Source: JBOFEH01 sp051650265 (GTDB lineage Bacteria; Bacillota; Clostridia; Lachnospirales; Cellulosilyticaceae). From it: a stretch of 41,000 nt of DNA. Every line of letters starts with the position of its first letter. Within the stretch, counting starts at the first letter, position 1. Position numbers and translations under genes: made by a program. Of this stretch, positions 23,649 to 30,654 are shown one piece after another. The notes below the pieces were generated by a model. The model made no database searches and was not told the DNA's origin. It saw nothing but the letters and a program-made list of their open reading frames with translations. The stretch spans positions 1 through 41,000 of the forward strand of contig JBOFIR010000012.1 of NCBI GenBank assembly GCA_051650265.1. The letters are read 5' to 3'.

Positions 23649-24980
23649 ATGAAAGTAATCGTAGTAGGTTGTACACACGCAGGCACAGCAGCCATTGTTA
23701 ATATCAAAAAATATCACCCAGAGGCAGAGGTAACTGTCTATGAACGCAATGATAATATTTCATTCTTATCTTGTGGGATTGCACTTCATGTAGCCGATGT
23801 TGTAAAGGACCCTCAAGGGTTATTCTACAACTCACCAGAAGGTTTAGCAGCTATTGGTGCTGTAACCCATATGCAACATGATGTATTAGAAATTGATACA
23901 GAAAACAAAAAAGTAGTTGTTAAAGACTTGGTATCAGGTGACGTAAAAGAAGACAACTATGATAAACTTGTGATGACAACAGGATCATGGCCAATCGTTC
24001 CAGCTTTTGAAGGTGGGGAACTTGAAAATATCGTACTATGTAAAAACTACAACCATGCACAAGAGATTATCCAAAAAGGTAAAACTGCTAAAAATGTAGT
24101 TATTATTGGTGCAGGTTATATCGGTGTAGAGCTTGCTGAAGCTTTTGAAATCCTTGGCAAAAATACAACACTTATTGATGCAGAAGAACGCATCATGAGC
24201 CGTTATCTTGATGGCACATTTACTGATTTAGCAGAGCAAGCTTTCAGAGATAAAGGTGTAAATGTTGCAACAGGTGAAAAAGTTGTAAGATTTGAAGGTG
24301 TAGATGGCAAAGTTTCAAAAGTAGTAACAGATCAAGGTAGCCATGATGGTGATCTTGTAATCCTTTGTATTGGATTTAGACCAAATACAGAGCTTCTTAA
24401 AGGTAAAGTTGAGATGCTTCCAAATGGAGCAATCATTGTAGATGAATACATGAGAACAAGTGATGCAGATATTTTTGCAGCAGGGGATTCTTGCGTTGTA
24501 AGATTTAACCCAGCAGATGATAGCCGCTACATTCCGCTTGCAACAAATGCAGTACGTATGGGTGTATTAGTTGCATGCAACTTAATAGAACCAAAACTTA
24601 GATACATGGGAACACAAGCAACATCAGGAATCAAAATCTATGATTACAATATTGCTTCAACAGGTCTTACTGAAGAAGTTGCAAAAGCAACAACAAACTT
24701 CAATGTAACAAGTGTAACAATCAAGGATAACTACCGCCCTGAATTCATGCCAACAGTTGAAGAGGCTATGGTAAAGCTTGTCTTTGACCAAGACACACGC
24801 GTTGTATTAGGTGGACAAATCATTTCTAAGTATGATCTTACACAACATATGAATACACTTTCTGTTGTGATTCAAAATAAAATGACTGTAGAAGAGTTAG
24901 CAATGACAGACTTCTTCTTCCAACCACACTTTAATAAACCATGGAGTTTACTCAATACAGTTGCACTTGCAGCACTTTAA
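23649..24980 (+). CDS. NADH oxidase / CoA-disulfide reductase-family flavoprotein
   Basis: A 443-residue member of the single-cysteine pyridine nucleotide-disulfide reductase group. FAD site VVGCTHAGTAA, redox Cys in FLSCGIAL, NAD(P)H site VIIGAGYIGVELAEAFEILG and second FAD motif IFAAGDS are present in the right order, followed by a dimerisation domain. With the start at ATG 23649 the active Cys is residue 42, the usual number for water-forming NADH oxidases; GAGGAGG ends 8 bases before it. An ATG at 23646 is also possible. In anaerobes such enzymes remove oxygen or peroxide using NADH; CoA-disulfide reduction is the alternative. It is monocistronic. Confidence 0.88.
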   Translation: MKVIVVGCTHAGTAAIVNIKKYHPEAEVTVYERNDNISFLSCGIALHVADVVKDPQGLFYNSPEGLAAIGAVTHMQHDVLEIDTENKKVVVKDLVSGDVKEDNYDKLVMTTGSWPIVPAFEGGELENIVLCKNYNHAQEIIQKGKTAKNVVIIGAGYIGVELAEAFEILGKNTTLIDAEERIMSRYLDGTFTDLAEQAFRDKGVNVATGEKVVRFEGVDGKVSKVVTDQGSHDGDLVILCIGFRPNTELLKGKVEMLPNGAIIVDEYMRTSDADIFAAGDSCVVRFNPADDSRYIPLATNAVRMGVLVACNLIEPKLRYMGTQATSGIKIYDYNIASTGLTEEVAKATTNFNVTSVTIKDNYRPEFMPTVEEAMVKLVFDQDTRVVLGGQIISKYDLTQHMNTLSVVIQNKMTVEELAMTDFFFQPHFNKPWSLLNTVALAAL

Positions 24981-24990
24981 TGTATACTTG

Positions 24991-25025
24991 AAAAGCCCCA
25001 GAGCATTTGCTCTGAGGCTTTTTTT
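24991..25025. terminator. Terminator between the NADH oxidase and the Cys-rich genes
   Basis: A 15-base arm (24991-25005) pairs with 25008-25022 with one mismatch, with As before and seven Ts after. The flanking genes converge, so it may serve both strands. Confidence 0.85.
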
Positions 25026-25038
25026 CATTGTGTGAGAA

Positions 25039-25389
25039 TTAGTATCTTGGAAGAACAGCGTCGATGCTATCAATACGATTAAGGTTAAAGTAGTACACTT
25101 TACCACATCCTGTATAGCCGATGCCCTTGAGAATACATTCTGTTACTTCACAAACGATAACTGGGATTTTGCATCCTGCGATAGAAATGATAACTTTTTG
25201 GTTGACATATTGGCAAAGATCTTCTGCTAAAGAGCATACGCATCCGCTAGCACAACTACAAACTGTATAGTCTTCATCGCATTGACTGCAATCACAGTAA
25301 TTTACGGGTTTTTGACAACCGCATGGTTTTTGGCAACCACATGGTCTTGCTTCTGGACGACAATAGTAATTATTAAAACCACAACTCAT
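25039..25389 (-). CDS. Cys-rich small protein, coat-like
   Basis: A 116-residue protein with 20 cysteines. The N-terminal half is a Cys-rich segment with a tandem repeat CGCQKPCGCQKP, then CDCSQCDEDY and CSCASGCVCS. The C-terminal half (about 57-116) is a small beta-type domain, QKVIISIAGCKIPVIVCEVT through FNLNRIDSIDAV, which is clearly related to the neighbouring 64-residue protein. I do not recognise a named family. The Cys repeats and the putative mother-cell promoter upstream suggest a cross-linked spore-coat or other surface structure, which is inference. Translation begins after AAGGAGG on the minus strand. It is 53 bases downstream of its paralogue. Confidence 0.8.
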   Translation of the reverse strand: MSCGFNNYYCRPEARPCGCQKPCGCQKPVNYCDCSQCDEDYTVCSCASGCVCSLAEDLCQYVNQKVIISIAGCKIPVIVCEVTECILKGIGYTGCGKVYYFNLNRIDSIDAVLPRY

Positions 25390-25442
25390 ATTAGGGCCTC
25401 CTTATTACTTGTTTCAACAATGATAATAGGTGTTACAAGGGA

Positions 25443-25637
25443 TTAAGCGATATAATCTTCAATAAAATCAACGCGATCCATATTGAAGTTTCTTACATTG
25501 CCAGTACCCATTTCGATAGCTTTGATATAGCAAGCGCAAATTTCGCAGATGATTACGTTATAGCAGCAGCGACCAGAATGGATGACAACTTTACTATTGA
25601 TAAGGTCTTCTAAACTTTTCTTATAACAACAAGACAT
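25443..25637 (-). CDS. Small Cys-rich paralogue of the preceding protein
   Basis: A 64-residue protein with seven cysteines (MSCCYKK at the start, then GRCCYNVIICEICACY). It aligns over nearly its full length with the C-terminal domain of the 116-residue neighbour: SKVVIHSGRCCYNVIICEI against QKVIISIAGCKIPVIVCEV, and FNMDRVDFIED against FNLNRIDSIDA. It therefore looks like the bare domain without the Cys-rich extension. The start is set at the ATG 7 bases after AGGAGGT (25651-25645, minus strand); a TTG two codons upstream is rejected. It is first of the two genes, so the candidate promoter and hairpin upstream would control both. Confidence 0.78.
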   Translation of the reverse strand: MSCCYKKSLEDLINSKVVIHSGRCCYNVIICEICACYIKAIEMGTGNVRNFNMDRVDFIEDYIA

Positions 25638-25673
25638 AAACAATACCTCCTACTGAATAGTGCTTATATAGAG

Positions 25674-25694
25674 ATACGAGAAAGACTCTCGTAT
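25674..25694. repeat. Inverted repeat upstream of the Cys-rich pair
   Basis: ATACGAGA (25674-25681), loop AAGAC, TCTCGTAT (25687-25694): a perfect 8-bp dyad between the candidate promoter and the first Cys-rich gene. Confidence 0.7.
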
Positions 25695-25708
25695 TGAATT
25701 CTCTAATA

Positions 25709-25736
25709 TAAAGTATGAAACTTTTGGAATTTATGT
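25709..25736 (-). promoter_or_regulatory. Candidate sigmaE/sigmaK-type (mother-cell) promoter
   Basis: On the minus strand: AC (25736-25735), 17 bases, CATACTTTA (25717-25709), matching the AC ... CATAnnnTA pattern of sigmaK promoters. The motif is short, so chance is a real possibility. Confidence 0.4.
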
Positions 25737-25898
25737 TACAACTAAGTCGAAAAAAATAGGATTTTATAAAATGTCCTTATTATTGTATAAATCATTCAAA
25801 AATTGGAGGAGATGATAACTATATTTTGGAATTTAAAGTTCTGAATATATGATATAATGAAGGATAAATATAAAGTTTTTTCAAAAGGGGAGATTATG

Positions 25899-27383
25899 AT
25901 GCGGACATACACAAGCACAAGAAAGCATTTACAAGGACTTACAGCAAAACAAGCGATTTTACAAGGCATTTCAGAAGAAGGAGGACTTTTTGTCCCAGAG
26001 AAACTTCCTATTATAGACTTTACACTAAGTGAGATGATGACATGGTCTTATCATGAACTGGCTTATCGCGTGATGCGTCTATTCTTTGAAGACTTTACAC
26101 AAGAGGAACTCAGAAGCTGTATTGCATCAGCTTATGATGAAAAGTTTAGTACACCAGAGATTGCGCCGGTGGTGAGTACAACAAAGGTCAATTACTTAGA
26201 GCTTTTCCATGGACCAACACTAGCGTTCAAGGACATGGCGCTATCGATCCTACCGTACTTGATGCTTACAAGTAAAAAGGCTGCTAAGGAGGCGCAAGAC
26301 ATCGTGATCTTGACAGCAACTTCAGGAGATACAGGAAAGGCTGCCCTAGAGGGGTTTGCAGATGTAGAGGGAACCAAGATCATTGTCTTCTTCCCGGAAG
26401 ATGGTGTCAGTGATGTGCAAAAGCGTCAGATGACGACGCAACTAGGAGACAATACATTGGTCGTTGGTATTAATGGGAATTTTGATGATGCACAGACGGG
26501 TGTTAAGACACTCTTTGGTGATCGTGAGCTAGAGCAAATACTTCACGAGAAGGGTTATATGTTCTCATCTGCCAATTCAATTAATATAGGAAGGCTTATC
26601 CCACAAGTGGTGTATTATTTCCATGCCTACAAAGAACTTGTTGCCAAAGGAAAAGTAGAGATGGGAAGTCCGATGAACGTGGTGGTACCGACGGGTAACT
26701 TTGGAAATATCCTAGCGGCTTACTATGCCAAGATACTTGGTGTGCCTATTGCGAAGTTCATCTGCGCTTCAAATGAGAATAAAGTGCTCTATGACTTCTT
26801 ACGCACAGGGACATATGATCGTAATAGAAACTTCCATGTGACGACATCACCTTCTATGGATATTTTGATCTCAAGTAACTTAGAGCGCCTATTGTACCAT
26901 GTAAGTGGTGAAGATACAGAGGTAGTAGCTGGGTTGATGGCAGCGCTCAAAACAGAGGGAACATATACGGTGAGTGATGTATTAAAGCAGGAGTTAGAGT
27001 CATTCTATGGTGGGTATGCAGATGATGTGACCACTGCCACATGTATACGAGAAGTTTATGAATCAGAGGGCTACCTTATGGATCCACATACAGCTGTAGC
27101 TTATGCAGTCTATAAGCAATATCAGGAAGAAACGGGAGATCAGTGTCAAAGTGTGATTGCAGCTACAGCAAGCCCTTACAAATTTACAGGAAGTGTGATG
27201 CACGCCATGGGAGCGAATGACGTGTGTGAGGGAGATGATTTTGCACTGATGCATGTACTTGAAAAATTATTAAAGCAAAAGATGCCAAGTGCAGTTCATG
27301 GTTTAGAGTCAAGACCAATTAGACATACTAAGGTGTGTGAAGTGAATGAGATGAAACGTGTAATATGTGACTTCCTCATCTGA
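25899..27383 (+). CDS. thrC: Threonine synthase
   Basis: A 494-residue PLP enzyme that converts O-phosphohomoserine to threonine. It is of the longer ThrC type: N-terminal TYTSTRKHLQGLTAKQAILQ, then LFHGPTLAFKDMAL with the PLP-binding Lys at 111, LTATSGDTGKAALEG, and the phosphate-site loop VPTGNFGNILAAYYAK. The start is ATG 25899, 6 bases after GGGGAG; ATG 25896 directly upstream is too close. A -10-like TATAAT lies at 25853-25858 with no good -35. No T-box, riboswitch or attenuator is visible. The other threonine pathway genes are not in the window. Confidence 0.95.
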   Translation: MRTYTSTRKHLQGLTAKQAILQGISEEGGLFVPEKLPIIDFTLSEMMTWSYHELAYRVMRLFFEDFTQEELRSCIASAYDEKFSTPEIAPVVSTTKVNYLELFHGPTLAFKDMALSILPYLMLTSKKAAKEAQDIVILTATSGDTGKAALEGFADVEGTKIIVFFPEDGVSDVQKRQMTTQLGDNTLVVGINGNFDDAQTGVKTLFGDRELEQILHEKGYMFSSANSINIGRLIPQVVYYFHAYKELVAKGKVEMGSPMNVVVPTGNFGNILAAYYAKILGVPIAKFICASNENKVLYDFLRTGTYDRNRNFHVTTSPSMDILISSNLERLLYHVSGEDTEVVAGLMAALKTEGTYTVSDVLKQELESFYGGYADDVTTATCIREVYESEGYLMDPHTAVAYAVYKQYQEETGDQCQSVIAATASPYKFTGSVMHAMGANDVCEGDDFALMHVLEKLLKQKMPSAVHGLESRPIRHTKVCEVNEMKRVICDFLI

Positions 27384-27392
27384 GAAATACAC

Positions 27393-27422
27393 TTGTAAAA
27401 CAAGCTGGAAGTATGCTATGCT
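27393..27422 (+). promoter_or_regulatory. Weak promoter candidate for the flavin reductase-like gene
   Basis: TTGTAA (27393-27398), 18 bases, TATGCT (27417-27422). It is a modest match in the only gap available before the gene. Confidence 0.35.
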
Positions 27423-27465
27423 AATAAGTGATGTTATTATCCCCAGAAAATAGGGAGTGGTCAAA

Positions 27466-27966
27466 ATGAGAGAAGTAATGTATAATGAATATGCAAATGA
27501 AGCCATTGAGGCAATTTCAAAAGGTGCATTTTTGAATGTATCTAGTGGCGGAGTGGATAACACTATGACAATCGGTTGGGGAGCAATCTCCTACATGTGG
27601 CGCAAGCCTGTATTTGTTGCAATGGTGAGATATTCAAGGTATAGCTATGATCTTTTAGAAAAAGCAGATGCTTTTGCAATAAGCGTACCACTGCATGTTG
27701 ACCTTAAAGAAGCGCTTAAAATTTGCGGAACTGTTTCTGGCCGTGACCATGATAAGTGGCAGGCAGCAGACATCACAAAGCTCAAAGCTCACAAAGTAGA
27801 TGCTCCATTAGTAGGTGAGTGTGATTTGCATTATGAATGCAAGATTATTGGAAAGACGCCACTTAGTAAAGGGATGTTAGATGATCTGATCGATACAGCT
27901 TTTTACAAAGATGGAGACTATCATGTATTATACTATGGAGAAATTTTAGGAACATACGTTAAGTAG
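27466..27966 (+). CDS. Flavin reductase-like (FMN-binding split barrel) protein
   Basis: A 166-residue protein of the flavin reductase-like domain family. Typical segments are FLNVSSGGVDNTMTIGWGAI, VFVAMVRYSRYSYDLLEKAD and FAISVPLHVDLKEALKICGT, the FMN-binding strand-loop pattern. Near the end come ECKIIGKTPL and DYHVLYYGEILGTYVK. Members bind FMN and act as NAD(P)H:flavin reductases or as electron carriers; the partner here is unknown. Start ATG 27466 follows AGGGAG (27452-27457). The next gene begins 18 bases after the stop, with no terminator between, so they probably form an operon. Confidence 0.87.
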   Translation: MREVMYNEYANEAIEAISKGAFLNVSSGGVDNTMTIGWGAISYMWRKPVFVAMVRYSRYSYDLLEKADAFAISVPLHVDLKEALKICGTVSGRDHDKWQAADITKLKAHKVDAPLVGECDLHYECKIIGKTPLSKGMLDDLIDTAFYKDGDYHVLYYGEILGTYVK

Positions 27967-27984
27967 AGAAAAGGAGAATTGGTC

Positions 27985-28491
27985 ATGACATTATATGAAC
28001 AATGGGATAACTATGGTGAAGAAGCCAAAGATCGTTCAACAGAAGAGTATAAACAAGTTGTTGAAAATTACCTTACAAAAGAGAGAGACATTTACGCACA
28101 ATTACTTGCGAATCCTTCAGATGTAGTAGAAGGTACAATTGCAGAGTTAGGTGCACGTTTCAATATGACAGATGTTGAGTTCTTAGGTTTCGTAGATGGA
28201 ATCAACGAAAGCTTAGTAAATGGAACTTACGACCTTGATACATTAACAGCGGATTCAGTTGTAAGATTAGAATTCGATATCACAAAATTATACATGAATA
28301 TGTTAGATGCGAAAGCTGACTGGCTATTCAACTTACCACAATGGGATGCTCTTTTATCAGAATTCGAACGTAAGCAAATTCAAAGAGATTATAACAAATC
28401 TAAAACAGTAGTAAAAGAGAAAAAAGTTGGGCGTAACGATCCATGTCCATGTGGTAGTGGGAAAAAATACAAACAATGTTGTCTTAAATAA
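27985..28491 (+). CDS. SEC-C motif-containing protein
   Basis: A 168-residue protein. Residues 1-140 are acidic and mostly helical, with no family I can name. The C-terminal 22 residues are a textbook SEC-C zinc motif, GRNDPCPCGSGKKYKQCC, as at the end of SecA. In SecA this motif binds zinc and contacts SecB or ribosomes; stand-alone SEC-C proteins are common and mostly uncharacterised. The codon use is markedly A/T-rich, with regular TTA/GAA codons, as in a well-expressed gene. Start ATG 27985 follows AAAGGAGA (27970-27977). It is followed directly by a terminator. Confidence 0.85.
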   Translation: MTLYEQWDNYGEEAKDRSTEEYKQVVENYLTKERDIYAQLLANPSDVVEGTIAELGARFNMTDVEFLGFVDGINESLVNGTYDLDTLTADSVVRLEFDITKLYMNMLDAKADWLFNLPQWDALLSEFERKQIQRDYNKSKTVVKEKKVGRNDPCPCGSGKKYKQCCLK

Positions 28492-28514
28492 CTGCTCATA
28501 GAGCAGTTATTTTT
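28486..28514 (+). terminator. Terminator after the SEC-C gene
   Basis: AAATAACTGCTC (28486-28497), loop ATA, GAGCAGTTATTT (28501-28512) then Ts. It overlaps the stop codon. Confidence 0.85.
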
Positions 28515-28546
28515 GTATCTAGGTATCTAAGAAGGAGGAAAAGCAG

Positions 28547-29056
28547 ATGGAGATGAATTGGGTCTATCTACTGATTGCAGTATTGTATGGTGTCTTGGTG
28601 ATCAATAAGGTACTTTACGCAAAACTTGAAAAAGAAGTGAAGCAAACAGCAGGTGAGCACTTTAGTAAACATATGGTATTAAAAGAAGATTTCTTTACAA
28701 CTGTAGCTATGGTATGTGTTATAGGTGCGCTTATCATCAATGTACTTTGTTTGATTGGTGGCAATGGCCTTAATTTTTCAAGTATCATTGTAACCGTACT
28801 TGTAGTCGGCCTGGCACTAATGAGTGGGAGATTACCAATGTGGGGAACACCAGAAGGCTTTGAGATCGGAGATTACCTCTTAAATAACCAGGTGATCAAA
28901 CAAGTAAAGACAAAAAAGCATGGTGCATACACACGTTACCAAGTTGTATTTGAAGAAGAGCAAAATGGTTATGACCGTATAGGCTTCTACTGTGCAAATA
29001 AGTATACTGGAATAATGCAAGAGAAACTTCAAAAAATCACGTCAAAAGACCAATGA
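28547..29056 (+). CDS. Small membrane protein of unknown function
   Basis: A 169-residue protein with three hydrophobic segments (about 5-22, 52-72 and 78-95) and a soluble C-terminal half (100-169), probably cytoplasmic. The C-terminal part has a repeating strand pattern, GFEIGDYLLNNQVIKQVKTK ... YTRYQVVFEEEQNGYDRIGF, of the kind found in small Firmicute membrane proteins of the DUF5673 sort; this similarity is a guess. ATG 28547 follows AAGGAGG (28532-28538). It stands between two terminators, so it is a single-gene unit unless read-through occurs from the SEC-C gene. There are no cysteine or histidine clusters. Confidence 0.78.
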   Translation: MEMNWVYLLIAVLYGVLVINKVLYAKLEKEVKQTAGEHFSKHMVLKEDFFTTVAMVCVIGALIINVLCLIGGNGLNFSSIIVTVLVVGLALMSGRLPMWGTPEGFEIGDYLLNNQVIKQVKTKKHGAYTRYQVVFEEEQNGYDRIGFYCANKYTGIMQEKLQKITSKDQ

Positions 29057-29073
29057 TCTATTGGTCTTTTTTT
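29044..29073 (+). terminator. Terminator before the V-ATPase operon
   Basis: AAAAGACCAAT (29044-29054), loop GATCT, ATTGGTCTTTT (29060-29070) and Ts. It begins inside the last codons of the membrane protein gene. Confidence 0.88.
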
Positions 29074-29196
29074 AATGCGATTTTTTGAGAGAAAAAAAGA
29101 GATGAAACATCATTTTGGGTAAAATTGCCTAAAAAATCATGTATAAATAAGTGAATATTCATCTAAAGAATGAAAAGTACCATTCCTTTAAATTAT

Positions 29197-29226
29197 ACTT
29201 TATTTTTTATAATAAAGTGTTAAAAT
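29197..29226 (+). promoter_or_regulatory. Promoter region and palindrome of the V-ATPase operon
   Basis: A perfect 8-bp dyad ACTTTATT-TTTTAT-AATAAAGT (29197-29218) lies directly before a -10-like TAAAAT (29221-29226), with a poor -35 inside the dyad (TTTATT, 29199-29204). It is a plausible operator at the promoter of the nine-gene operon. The rest of the gap 29074-29281 shows nothing else I can name. Confidence 0.45.
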
Positions 29227-29281
29227 AGAGTACAGATAGTAAATGAACACCAATTCATAAAAACCTATAGGAGATGGCATT

Positions 29282-29596
29282 ATGCAAGAAGTAATAGAGC
29301 AAATCATGCAGATTGATTCCAAAGCTTACGAGAACAAGACAAAGAATGTTGAGAAACTTGAAGAAAAGCGTAAGCAGTATGAGGCCCAAATGAAAGCCTA
29401 TGAATCAGAAAAGATTGGAGAGGCCCAAAGGCAAGCAGATCTCCTGTATCAAAAAATGGTTGAAGTCGGTAAGGAATCTTCTCGTGTTGAAGAGGAAAAG
29501 TCTAAGCAGGTAGCGCTTCAAATAGAAAATAAGTATTTACAGATTGAAGCGACGTTACTTGCGGAAATTTTTGAAACACTTTTTGTATTGGAGTGA
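29282..29596 (+). CDS. V-type ATPase peripheral-stalk subunit (G/H type)
   Basis: A 104-residue, highly charged protein that is almost all helix (Glu, Lys and Gln-rich; EKLEEKRKQYEAQMKAYESE). It has the size and composition of the small peripheral-stalk coil, called subunit H, G or NtpF in different systems, which pairs with subunit E to form the stator of rotary V/A-type ATPases. Sequence alone would not identify it; its place as first gene of a complete V-ATPase operon, 4 bases before subunit C, is the main argument. Start ATG 29282 follows AGGAGATGG. The operon promoter lies just upstream. Confidence 0.75.
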   Translation: MQEVIEQIMQIDSKAYENKTKNVEKLEEKRKQYEAQMKAYESEKIGEAQRQADLLYQKMVEVGKESSRVEEEKSKQVALQIENKYLQIEATLLAEIFETLFVLE

Positions 29597-29600
29597 GCGC

Positions 29601-30635
29601 ATGAATCCATTTGCAAGTTATAAGGCAGTAAATACTAAACTTCATTCTAGGCACCGCGCTTTTTTAACTGGGCCAGAATGGGAAAAAATGTTGGATTTTA
29701 AGACGGTACCTCAAGTGATTGAGTTTCTTGTCAAAAAATACGGCTATAATGAAGTGATTGATAGTAGTGAGTCTAAAGATATGCATCGTACAGAGTTAGA
29801 GGTCAATCTCAATCACTACTGCGTGATCGAGATTGAGAAGATGCTGTATTACTTCTCAGGGAGTTATAAAGAATTCTTTAAGACGCTACTGATGAAGTAT
29901 GAGATTGCAGACTTATTGATTATCCTAAGAGCAGTAGCCAGAGATGAGGATCGATCAGAGCTTGCAAAGCACTTTATACATTCAGAAAAACATACGGTAA
30001 TCAATTATAACAAACTCATCGATTGTCAGGGGATGCCACAGTTCATTGAGGCACTTAAGGGGACACCTTACTATGAGTCACTTAAAACAATGACCCAAGA
30101 AGATGCATTGACGCGGGAGTTTCATATGGAGATGAAGCTCAATCTGCTTTATTTTAAGCTGCTCATGGAGCGTGCCAAGAAGCTTAGGAAAAAAGACTAT
30201 TTAGTTGCTAAACGTATCATAGGATTTAAGATAGATTACCTTAACATTCAGTGGATTTATCGTGCAATCAAATATTACAACATTTCTAGGGAGGAAATTC
30301 TCATCTACAGCTTGGTAGGTGGACATAGACTCAATTACAATCGTCTCAAAAAGCTTGCGTATACAACTTCTATGCAGGATTTTAAACGGCTTGCAAAACA
30401 ATTTTTAGGAGAAGAATTGTTTGATGTAGAGGAGGATGTTTTTTTGGAGACAAAAGCAGAGAAATGCCTGTATAAATTGATTAAGAAAGAAAAAGGTAGT
30501 GAGGATATTGGCTTGCCAATAGCCTATATGTATAGCCTGGGGATGGAAATTAAAGATCTCATAGCTGTAACAGAAGGCATACGATATGGCTTACCAAAGG
30601 AAGAGATCAAAAAGTATTTAGTATACACAATATAA
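29601..30635 (+). CDS. ntpC: V-type ATPase subunit C
   Basis: A 344-residue subunit C (equivalent to eukaryotic subunit d), the funnel-shaped helical protein that links the central rotor shaft to the K ring. It shows the family's three-fold helical repeats, with motifs such as YKAVNTKLHSRHRAFL at the start, EIADLLIILRAVARDED in the middle and a final INTERNAL helix pair ending KEEIKKYLVYTI. Start ATG 29601 follows GGAGTG (29590-29595), which overlaps the end of the preceding gene. In Enterococcus hirae, ntpC lies after ntpE; here it comes second, before the membrane subunits. Confidence 0.9.
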   Translation: MNPFASYKAVNTKLHSRHRAFLTGPEWEKMLDFKTVPQVIEFLVKKYGYNEVIDSSESKDMHRTELEVNLNHYCVIEIEKMLYYFSGSYKEFFKTLLMKYEIADLLIILRAVARDEDRSELAKHFIHSEKHTVINYNKLIDCQGMPQFIEALKGTPYYESLKTMTQEDALTREFHMEMKLNLLYFKLLMERAKKLRKKDYLVAKRIIGFKIDYLNIQWIYRAIKYYNISREEILIYSLVGGHRLNYNRLKKLAYTTSMQDFKRLAKQFLGEELFDVEEDVFLETKAEKCLYKLIKKEKGSEDIGLPIAYMYSLGMEIKDLIAVTEGIRYGLPKEEIKKYLVYTI

Positions 30636-30654
30636 TGAGAGCGGAGGGCAGTAG

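Noticed and set aside
25812..25844. Ten-codon reading frame (MITIFWNLKF) upstream of thrC, considered as an attenuation leader peptide
   Set aside because: Only one Thr and two Ile codons, GGAGG is too close to the ATG, and no terminator/antiterminator pair follows.
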